Of a DNA stretch of 7,816 nt, positions 1-5,042 are shown in pieces (position 1 is the stretch's first letter; each line of letters begins with the position of its first letter). A model generated the notes under the pieces. That model saw only the letters and a list, made by a program, of their open reading frames with translations. It made no database searches and was not told the origin of the DNA. Source of the stretch: DASPKO01 sp035628055 (GTDB lineage Bacteria > Planctomycetota > Phycisphaerae > Phycisphaerales > UBA1924); contig DASPKO010000100.1 of the NCBI GenBank assembly GCA_035628055.1, positions 1 through 7,816 on the forward strand. The letters are read 5' to 3'. A program made the position numbers and the translations under genes.

Positions 1-316
1 GCGGCGGCAGCACGGTCTGAAGCACCAGCGACGTGCTCCCCGCCGTCCCGATCGCGAAGTGCCACTCGCCGGAACGCACCGGTCCCGGGACGAACGTGAC
101 CTCTTGCGAGCCCACCACCGCCCCGTCCACCTTGGCACTCCCGAGCGCGGCCGCCGAGGTCAGCGCCGTCAGGTGCTGGCGGGCCAGCCCCGGCTTGGCC
201 CGGCGGGCGCGCACGTTCACCATGCGGAAGGCGGTGCGCGTGATGAGCGAGAGCGCCAGGGCCGTCCGCAGCACCTGCCCGCCCCCCTCTCCCTCGCCGC
301 CGTCGATGGTGAGCAT
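1..316 (-). CDS. rtcA: RNA 3'-terminal phosphate cyclase, N-terminal part (cut by left edge)
   Basis: This gene runs off the left edge, so only the first 105 residues are visible; the family is about 340 residues long. RtcA uses ATP to convert an RNA 3'-phosphate into a 2',3'-cyclic phosphate in the cytoplasm, through an adenylated enzyme intermediate. Visible family motifs, in order: LTIDGGEGEGGGQVLRTALA (residues 2-21), RRAKPGLARQHLTA (38-51) and FAIGTAGSTSLVLQTVLP (87-104). The catalytic histidine lies near the C-terminus and is outside the window. ATG at 316 puts the Asp-Gly-x-x-Gly-Glu-Gly-Gly-Gly-Gln motif at the usual distance from the N-terminus. There is no clear Shine-Dalgarno sequence. 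The neighbour at 499 is divergent, across a 182-bp gap. No RtcB ligase is visible. The family call is firm; the start is probable. Confidence 0.93.
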   Translation of the reverse strand, partial: MLTIDGGEGEGGGQVLRTALALSLITRTAFRMVNVRARRAKPGLARQHLTALTSAAALGSAKVDGAVVGSQEVTFVPGPVRSGEWHFAIGTAGSTSLVLQTVLPP

Positions 317-485
317 GCTCTGGTCTACACGCCAGGCTTGGTATGGACCACACGCCGGACGCACGCCGGCCCGCGTCCTTTCTGCGGAGCCCACATCGCC
401 GCGCCGCCCGCGGCCGGGCGCGTTCCCTATTCCACCCGCGACCGCCGGCCGGTACGCTCGGCCAGCGGCCTCGTGGCGGCCGAGC

Positions 486-490
486 AGGAG
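486..490 (+). promoter_or_regulatory. Shine-Dalgarno that sets the start of the dockerin protein
   Basis: AGGAG stands 8 nt before the ATG at 499. The same frame stays open upstream to an ATG at 343, but that extension is Arg/Pro-rich and would bury the signal peptide. The ribosome-binding site and signal peptide both favour 499. Confidence 0.75.
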
Positions 491-498
491 ACGTGGCG

Positions 499-1449
499 AT
501 GCGCAGGGTCATTGCGGCGGCGGGCTTGTCCCTTGGTTTGGCGGCGGACATGGCGACGGGCGACGGCTTCCTCTGGCTCGGGAGTGAGTTCCAGGCCGAG
601 GGAACCATCTTCCGCTACAACCTGCAGACCGGCACGATCGACCGGGTGGTTTCCCCCCCTCGGCCCTCCGGGGTGACCCACTGGAACAACATGGCCATCG
701 ACGGGTCGTTCCTCTACATCGGCAGCCCCAGCTCGCAGTACGTCGGGGTCTGCGACCTGGACACCGGGGCCGTGCTCGCGTCGCATACATACACCCCCGC
801 CCTGTCGGGGCACAAGGAGGACGGCGCGTACCACCCCGGCACCGGCAACCTCTGGCGGGCCACATTTAGCAACCTTCTCCACGAGGTCACCCCCACCGGG
901 CAGCTCGTCCGGACGTACACCGGCGGCGGGGCCCTGGTCGGGCTCGAGTGGGTCGGCGGCACGCTCTACGCCACCAACTACAGCAACGGCGACATCGGCG
1001 TGCTCAGCCTCAACCCGGCCAACAACACCGCGACGTTCACCCCGGTCCCCTGGGCGCCCGGCGGCCCCACGATCAGCGAGACCGCGGCCCTCGCCTACGA
1101 CGCCGACTCGGGCGTTCTCTACATGACCGCCAACCGCCACCGCCTCTGGTCGGTCTCCTTCAGCAACGGGATGGCCGCGGCCACCCTCGTGGCGGACCTC
1201 TCCACGCTGGGCTACCCCGCGGGCGGCCTGATCGACGGCATGGGGTGGTTCCCGCTCCCCTGCCCGGCCGACTTCAATGACGACGGGAGCGTCACCACCG
1301 CGGACGTCTCCGCCTTCCTCGTCGCCTGGTTCGCCGACCTGGCCAACGGCACCCTCCACGCCGATTTCAACGCCTCGGGCGCCACCACCACCGCCGACAT
1401 CTCGGCCTACCTGACGGCGTGGTTCCAGGCGCTGGCGGGGGGCTGCTGA
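499..1449 (+). CDS. Secreted beta-propeller-like protein with C-terminal GC-type dockerin domain
   Basis: A 316-residue exported protein. Residues 1-19 form a Sec signal peptide (MRR, then a hydrophobic stretch to about residue 16, with cleavage near A16 or A19). Residues 22-250 hold recurring strand-like units such as FLWLGSEF, FLYIGSPS, LWRATFSN, LYATNYSN, LYMTANRH and LWSVSFSN, suggesting a beta-propeller of YVTN/NHL type; this is inferred from spacing, not from a family match. Residues 255-316 form a dockerin-like pair. The first loop, DFNDDGSVTTAD (258-269), has all the usual calcium ligands. The second, DFNASGATTTAD (289-300), has Ser where loop position 5 should be Asp. The module starts at Cys255 and ends Gly-Gly-Cys316, as in the GC-type dockerin tails of Phycisphaerae, thought to act in anchoring or sorting. 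No catalytic motif is visible. The gene is convergent with the transporter gene at 1505-2512. Confidence 0.85.
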   Translation: MRRVIAAAGLSLGLAADMATGDGFLWLGSEFQAEGTIFRYNLQTGTIDRVVSPPRPSGVTHWNNMAIDGSFLYIGSPSSQYVGVCDLDTGAVLASHTYTPALSGHKEDGAYHPGTGNLWRATFSNLLHEVTPTGQLVRTYTGGGALVGLEWVGGTLYATNYSNGDIGVLSLNPANNTATFTPVPWAPGGPTISETAALAYDADSGVLYMTANRHRLWSVSFSNGMAAATLVADLSTLGYPAGGLIDGMGWFPLPCPADFNDDGSVTTADVSAFLVAWFADLANGTLHADFNASGATTTADISAYLTAWFQALAGGC

Positions 1450-1472
1450 GCGCCGAGGGCGGTTGGGCCGGA

Positions 1473-1497
1473 CCCCGGGCCAGCCGCGGCGCCGGGG
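1473..1497. terminator. Candidate hairpin terminator between convergent genes
   Basis: CCCCGG-GCC (1473-1481) pairs with GGC-g-CCGGGG (1488-1497): a nine-base-pair stem with a single bulged G and the six-base loop AGCCGC. It lies in the 55-bp gap between two convergent genes, where a bidirectional terminator is expected. Neither side has a T-run, so a classical intrinsic terminator is not shown, and in DNA this GC-rich a nine-pair stem can arise by chance. Confidence 0.35.
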
Positions 1498-1504
1498 ACG
1501 CTGC

Positions 1505-2512
1505 TTATAAGCCCGCCTCCCCGCGCGCCAGCTCGCGCCGCAGCATGACGATGAAGACCGGCCCGCCGACCAGGGCCATCACGATGCCCAGCGGGAGCGT
1601 CCCCGAGGGCACCCGCACGGCGCGCACGATCGTGTCGGCCCCCACCGTCACGCCCGCTCCCGCCAGACCCGCCGCCACCACCAGGGCCCCGTGCCCGCCG
1701 TGCATCCCTGTCGCCAGCCGGGCCATGTGCGGGCAGATGAGGCCCACGAAACCCACCGGCCCGGCGAGCGTCACCGCCACCGCCGCCAGCACGCCCGAGA
1801 GGGCCACCAGCAGGAGGCGCAGCCCGGGCACGTTGGCCCCGACCGAGCCCGCCTCGTCGTCTCCGAGCGAGGCCGCGTCCATCCCCGGCCCCGCCAGGCC
1901 GGCCAGCAGGCTCGCGACGAGCGTGATGACCCCCGCGGGCACCAGCAGCGACCAGGAGAGGTCGTCGCTGAGCGAGCCGACGAGCAGGCGGGCCCCGCCG
2001 ACGTCACGTCCGGGGAACAGATGCTGCACCAGCCCGATCGCCGCGCCCGCGATGATGCTCAGCATGACGCCGATGAGCACCAGCGACGCCGGATGCACCG
2101 CGCCGCCACGCTGACTCAGCGCATAGACCAGGGCCAGGGCCGCCAGGCTTCCCAGCGCCGCCGGCCCGGCCTGCCAGGGCCAGGCCAGGGCGTGGGCCTG
2201 TCCGGAACCGACGACCAGCCCCAGGACCACAAAGAGCGAGGCGCTCGCCGAGAGTCCGAGCAGGTCGGGCGAGGCCAGCGGGTTGCGCAGCAGCGACTGG
2301 AGCATCACCCCGGAGACGGCGAGGCTCACCCCGACGACCAGTCCCCCGGCCGCGCGCAGCAGGCGCAGCTCGGCAACGAGCGCCGCGTTCTCGCCCCGTG
2401 GCCAGCCCCAGTCGTGCCCCCCCACGCCCACGAGCAGTCGCATCGCCAGCGCCACGGCGGCCAGCCCCGCAAACACGACGATCGCCAGCAGCGCACGCCG
2501 GGGCACGCGCAC
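1505..2512 (-). CDS. FecCD/BtuC-family ABC transporter permease
   Basis: A complete 335-residue permease of the family that carries siderophore-iron, haem or cobalamin across the inner membrane (usual length about 330-350 residues, ten helices). Family landmarks: SLAVSGVMLQSLLRNPLASP (63-82, including the RNPLA box), the segment around ASLGDDEAGSVGANVPG (214-230) that contacts the ATPase, GPVGFVGLICPHMAR (251-265), GADTIVR (291-297) and LPLGIVMALVGGPVF (306-320). Substrate cannot be told from the sequence. The start is GTG at 2512, because an in-frame TAG lies two codons upstream; GTG at 2506 is an alternative. Neither has a convincing Shine-Dalgarno sequence, and a palindrome occupies that region. 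The usual partners (binding protein, ATPase) are not adjacent: upstream is an FHA gene and downstream a convergent gene. The last codons are TTA TAA, unusually AT-rich here, inside the palindrome GCTTATAAGC (1503-1512). Confidence 0.93.
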   Translation of the reverse strand: MRVPRRALLAIVVFAGLAAVALAMRLLVGVGGHDWGWPRGENAALVAELRLLRAAGGLVVGVSLAVSGVMLQSLLRNPLASPDLLGLSASASLFVVLGLVVGSGQAHALAWPWQAGPAALGSLAALALVYALSQRGGAVHPASLVLIGVMLSIIAGAAIGLVQHLFPGRDVGGARLLVGSLSDDLSWSLLVPAGVITLVASLLAGLAGPGMDAASLGDDEAGSVGANVPGLRLLLVALSGVLAAVAVTLAGPVGFVGLICPHMARLATGMHGGHGALVVAAGLAGAGVTVGADTIVRAVRVPSGTLPLGIVMALVGGPVFIVMLRRELARGEAGL

Positions 2513-2518
2513 AGCCTA

Positions 2519-2544
2519 GCGGACCCGGGCCGGCCCGGGTCCGC
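2519..2544. repeat. Perfect 26-bp palindrome upstream of the permease gene
   Basis: The 13-base arm GCGGACCCGGGCC (2519-2531) is followed directly by its exact reverse complement (2532-2544). It lies in the 78-bp gap between the FHA gene stop (2591) and the permease start (2512), on the same strand as both. As RNA it would fold with a short internal loop. It could be a terminator-like hairpin for the FHA transcript (no T-run follows), a protein-binding operator, or a block over the permease ribosome-binding region. The sequence shows symmetry, not function. Confidence 0.75.
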
Positions 2545-2590
2545 CGCGGCGCTTCTGTGATGCTTCCGAGCCAGCGCGCGCCGGCGTCCG

Positions 2591-2947
2591 TCATTCCTCG
2601 GAGCCGAGCTCGCGCTCGAGGTCTGCGGCGATCTTGGCCGTCAACGAGACGAAGCGCAGCACCGCCGGGCCGATGTGCACCACCAGCCCGGATTCGATCT
2701 CGGCCTCGGTCACTTTGCGGCCGTCAACGACCACGCCGGCCGTCGAGTTGGTGTCGCGGATCACCCACTCGTCCTCGTCCAGCGGTTCGATCTCGCAGTG
2801 GTGCCGGGAGACCGAGTCGTTCTTAATGCGGATGTCGCAGTCCTCCGCGCGACCGACGCGGATCCGCTTCCCGGCCTTGGCCAGGCGGGACAGGTCGAAG
2901 CGCCGCAGCACGTCCCCGTTGTTGGTGCAGACGGAAAGCTCATACAT
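2591..2947 (-). CDS. Single-domain FHA (forkhead-associated) protein
   Basis: A 118-residue cytoplasmic protein that is almost entirely one FHA domain, a fold that binds phosphothreonine peptides and usually reads out Ser/Thr kinase signalling. Core residues are present: G32-R33 in IRVGRAEDCDIRI, S47-R48-H49 in SVSRHHCEIE, and N67 with G71 in RDTNSTAGVVVDG, where many relatives read Asn-Gly-Thr. A short tail (103-118) looks helical and acidic. ATG at 2947 is preferred: AAGGGA stands 8 nt before it and it opens directly on the first strand (YELSVCTNNGDVL). An ATG at 2992 would add 15 unlike residues. There is no signal peptide, kinase or transmembrane part. The permease gene follows 78 bp downstream on the same strand; the MshEN-like gene is divergent upstream. 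Confidence 0.9.
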   Translation of the reverse strand: MYELSVCTNNGDVLRRFDLSRLAKAGKRIRVGRAEDCDIRIKNDSVSRHHCEIEPLDEDEWVIRDTNSTAGVVVDGRKVTEAEIESGLVVHIGPAVLRFVSLTAKIAADLERELGSEE

Positions 2948-2955
2948 GACGGCGA

Positions 2956-2961
2956 TCCCTT
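2956..2961 (-). promoter_or_regulatory. Shine-Dalgarno that sets the FHA start
   Basis: On the minus strand AAGGGA stands 8 nt before the ATG at 2947, and no comparable site precedes the upstream ATG at 2992. Confidence 0.65.
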
Positions 2962-2991
2962 CTGGCGCACCATGCCGCGGCAACCCCGGCA

Positions 2992-3020
2992 AGTATGCCC
3001 CGCGCCCGGGGGGAAAACAA
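2992..3020 (-). promoter_or_regulatory. Possible sigma-70-type promoter of the FHA gene
   Basis: On the minus strand TTGTTT (3020-3015) is followed after exactly 17 bases by CATACT (2997-2992). The match is three of six at -35 and four of six at -10, with ideal spacing, and it includes the most AT-rich patch in an otherwise GC-rich gap. Transcription would begin near 2985, giving a leader of about 40 nt that contains the ribosome-binding site. The match is weak. Confidence 0.35.
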
Positions 3021-3296
3021 CCCGGCCTCCCCGGACGTCGGCCAAACCCGACGCCCGCGCCTAGTAAATCAGCCCGGGGCTCCGACTCTCCCCCCGCTCA
3101 TGGGGTCGCGGCGGCCCGGCACGCCGGCACGGGCGGCGCGGCCCGCACAACCCCACCCCGTCCCCTGTCGAGTTCTTGCGGCCGGTGGTTTCACCGGGGC
3201 GCGAATTGGAGTCTTGAGCCGTCAACCGCGCGGGTCGGAGCACCCGCCCGCGGACGCGGCCGGGAGCCCCGTGGCCCCGCAACGCCCGGCCGACTC

Positions 3297-3301
3297 GGAG
3301 G
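3297..3301 (+). promoter_or_regulatory. Shine-Dalgarno that sets the MshEN-like start
   Basis: GGAGG lies 10 nt before the ATG at 3312. The frame stays open far upstream to 2634, so this site, with the first family motif directly after the ATG, decides the start. Confidence 0.7.
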
Positions 3302-3311
3302 CACCCCTCAC

Positions 3312-3809
3312 ATGGCTCTTCCAATCGGGCACTTGCTCGTGCAGATGGGCGCGCTGACCGAGCAGCAGCGCGTCTTCATCCTCCAGGAACAGGAGGTCAC
3401 CGGGCGTCCGTTCGGCGAGCTCGCCGAGCAGATGTTCGGGCTCCCGCAGAAGTCCATCGAGGACGCCTGGGCCCAGCAGTACGCCGCCACCACGCGGTGG
3501 GTCGATCCCGCCCTCGAGCTGGTCGACCCGGCCGCCCTGGCCCTGGTCTCGCGCCGCCAGGCCTGGCAGTTCCGCGTCCTGCCCATGCGGTACGACGGCG
3601 GAGAGCTCATGGTGTGCACCACCCGGAACCACCTCGTGCGCGCCCTGAACTTCTGCACGCGGCACGTTCCCGCCACGTGCTACTTCGTCCTGGCCGAGCC
3701 CGAAGCGCTCGGCGAATCGCTGATGCGCCATTTCCCCATCGACGGCATGAACCGTGAGATGGTCCGCGAGCTGGGCTTCGGACCGGTCGGCGGGGAGGTG
3801 GCGGCCTAG
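3312..3809 (+). CDS. Stand-alone MshEN / type II secretion ATPase N-terminal-like protein
   Basis: A 165-residue soluble protein resembling the N-terminal region of GspE/PilB/MshE ATPases, with no ATPase domain. Residues 5-27 follow the MshEN repeat (IGHLLVQMGALTEQQRVFIL then QEQ), and a second, weaker half continues as GRPFGELAEQMFGL (31-44). Residues 73-142 read like T2SSE_N: PAALALVSRRQAWQFRVLPM, then a small hairpin YDGGELMVCTTRNHLVRALN, ending near ALGESLMRHF. In known MshEN domains this region binds cyclic di-GMP, with an Arg before the Leu-Gly of the first repeat. Here that stretch reads Leu-Pro-Ile-Gly, so the Arg is missing and binding is uncertain. No Walker motifs, signal peptide or membrane segment are seen. 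It is divergent from the FHA gene and ends in a good terminator. Function is inferred from domain resemblance only. Confidence 0.8.
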   Translation: MALPIGHLLVQMGALTEQQRVFILQEQEVTGRPFGELAEQMFGLPQKSIEDAWAQQYAATTRWVDPALELVDPAALALVSRRQAWQFRVLPMRYDGGELMVCTTRNHLVRALNFCTRHVPATCYFVLAEPEALGESLMRHFPIDGMNREMVRELGFGPVGGEVAA

Positions 3810-3929
3810 CTGCCCGTGCACCCGGGCCCGTGGACCGGCGCGGCGGGCGCAAGCCCGGCGCCAACGAGGCCCGGCGACAGCGCGTCGAGACGGCGCCAGC
3901 TCTCGGCGGTCTTGACGTGCGATTCCCCA

Positions 3930-3972
3930 GCGGGTCCGCGGCCTTGAACAGGGCGGACCCGCCTTCATTTTT
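3930..3972 (+). terminator. Intrinsic terminator of the MshEN-like gene
   Basis: A perfect 10-bp stem, GCGGGTCCGC (3930-3939) with GCGGACCCGC (3953-3962), has a 13-base loop and is followed by CTTCATTTTT. Stem plus T-rich tail on the plus strand is the classical layout. The five T residues (3968-3972) lie inside the last codons of the convergent gene, so its 3' end doubles as the terminator tail. Read on the minus strand the hairpin has no T-run. Confidence 0.82.
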
Positions 3973-5002
3973 GCCCCGGCGTGCCGGGCCGGCTCTCGAC
4001 GCCCGCCCCCGATGCCCGCGCGCCCAGCGCCGCGCGCACCGACCGCCCCGCGAACAGCAGCTTGAGGGCCAGCAGCGCGCCCACCCACGGCAGCACGTAG
4101 AAGGCCAGGCGGAACAGCAGCACCGCCGCGCCCGCCGCCTCGGCCTTTACGCCCCCCCGCTCCATGAAGTGGAGCCAGGTCGCGTCCGCGGCCCCCACCC
4201 CGCCGGGCACGAAAGACAGGATGCCGGCGAAGTGTCCGAGCATCAGGGCGCGGAGCTGCTCGCTCGCGGGCAGGCTGATCCCCGCGGCGCCCGCGGTGCA
4301 GAGAAAGCAGACCAGCGTGAACCCCCAGTCGACGGCCCCGACGAGCCCCAGGAGCGCCATGGTCCGCGCCCCGGCGCGGTGGGCCGCCACCCGCCGGTGC
4401 CGGAACGCCAGGCGGGCCGCGATCAGGGCGCCCAGGGGCGCCAGCGCCAACGCCCCCGCTACGCGGGCCGCCAGGGCGGGCGCGCCGTCGCCCAGGGGGA
4501 GCAGGGCCATGGCCAACCACGCCCCGACCCCGGCCCCGAACCCGATGTACTGACGGGCCACGCCCCCGGCCACCTGGGCCGCGGTCAATCCCGCCTTGCG
4601 GTAGAAGTGCAGCCGCAGCGCCGGTCCCCCGAGCGGACCGAGCGTGAGAAAGTTGGTCCAGGCGAAGATCATGGCCCCGAGCCGCCACCGCCTCGGCCCG
4701 GTGAGCGCCGGAGCGAAGCACAGCACGTCGTAGAACCCCATGGTGAGGACCGCGGCGCCCGCGGCGCCCACGCCCAGGGCCAGCAGGCGCGTGTCCGCCC
4801 CCCGGGCCAGCGCGACGACCTGGCGCAGGTCCATGTCGCGCACCTGCCAGTAGACCAGCACCGCCACCGCCAGCGGGACCAGCACGTGCAGGGCCACGCG
4901 GATCATCGGGCCCGCCCGCCGCGCGGTCGGCGCTCGCCCGGGTGCGGCTGGGACGGCCGGCCCGGCGATGGTGGCGGGGGCGTCCACGGCTCGGCCGACC
5001 AT
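3965..5002 (-). CDS. UPF0104 / MprF N-terminal-like integral membrane protein
   Basis: A 345-residue polytopic membrane protein of the lysylphosphatidylglycerol synthase transmembrane family (MprF flippase part, YbhN, PF03706 by recognition). Family landmarks: FAWTNFLTLGPLGGPALRLH (113-132), ILSFVPGGVGAADATWLHFM (261-280, with the Pro-Gly-Gly-x-Gly turn) and AAVLLFRLAFYVLPWVGALL (292-311). About eight hydrophobic segments are visible between residues 35 and 318. The soluble synthase domain of full MprF is absent, so it is not expected to make aminoacyl-phospholipid; lipid translocation is a guess. The start is ATG at 5002, with AGAGG 10 nt upstream; that adds an Ala/Pro-rich 32-residue leader. 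ATG at 4906, just before the first helix, is a real alternative. The lipoprotein gene lies 40 bp upstream on the same strand, with a hairpin filling the gap. Confidence 0.85.
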   Translation of the reverse strand: MVGRAVDAPATIAGPAVPAAPGRAPTARRAGPMIRVALHVLVPLAVAVLVYWQVRDMDLRQVVALARGADTRLLALGVGAAGAAVLTMGFYDVLCFAPALTGPRRWRLGAMIFAWTNFLTLGPLGGPALRLHFYRKAGLTAAQVAGGVARQYIGFGAGVGAWLAMALLPLGDGAPALAARVAGALALAPLGALIAARLAFRHRRVAAHRAGARTMALLGLVGAVDWGFTLVCFLCTAGAAGISLPASEQLRALMLGHFAGILSFVPGGVGAADATWLHFMERGGVKAEAAGAAVLLFRLAFYVLPWVGALLALKLLFAGRSVRAALGARASGAGVESRPGTPGQK

Positions 5003-5003
5003 A

Positions 5004-5040
5004 GGGACGCGGCCTCTGGTCCGACGAGGCCGGGCGTCCC
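5004..5040 (-). promoter_or_regulatory. Strong hairpin filling the lipoprotein/UPF0104 gap
   Basis: GGGACGC-GGCCTC (5004-5016) pairs with GAGGCC-gg-GCGTCCC (5026-5040): 13 base pairs, a two-base bulge and the nine-base loop TGGTCCGAC. On the transcribed minus strand it begins two bases after the lipoprotein stop codon and ends one base before the ATG at 5002. Most of the AGAGG that would serve as Shine-Dalgarno (5013-5017) is inside the stem. It may be an attenuator or terminator without a T-run, or a structure that limits translation of the downstream gene. Structure is seen; role is inferred. Confidence 0.6.
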
Positions 5041-5042
5041 GA

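Larger units (their letters stand above)
2948..3311. other. 364-bp divergent intergenic region
   Basis: This gap separates the FHA gene (minus) from the MshEN-like gene (plus) and should hold both promoters. I can support one promoter-like pair on the minus strand (2992-3020), the ribosome-binding site of each gene, and a small perfect hairpin at 3182-3197 (CCGGTG, loop GTTT, CACCGG). Open frames across it have Arg/Pro/Gly-rich, low-complexity translations and look non-coding. I see no convincing plus-strand promoter. Confidence 0.6.

Noticed and set aside
321..350. Inverted repeat TGGTC/GACCA upstream of rtcA as a regulator site
   Set aside because: Only five base pairs with a 20-base spacer; chance is a sufficient explanation.
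343..498. N-terminal extension of the dockerin protein from ATG 343
   Set aside because: Fifty-two Arg/Pro-rich residues would precede a good signal peptide that has its own Shine-Dalgarno at 486-490.
1691..2560. A 289-codon plus-strand frame antisense to the permease
   Set aside because: His/Arg/Gln-rich translation, while the permease on the other strand shows full family motifs.
3222..4721. A 499-codon open frame on the minus strand
   Set aside because: It overlaps the MshEN-like gene antisense and the UPF0104 gene in another frame. Its translation is Arg/Gly/Ala-rich without domain or signal features, as expected where stop codons are rare in GC-rich DNA.
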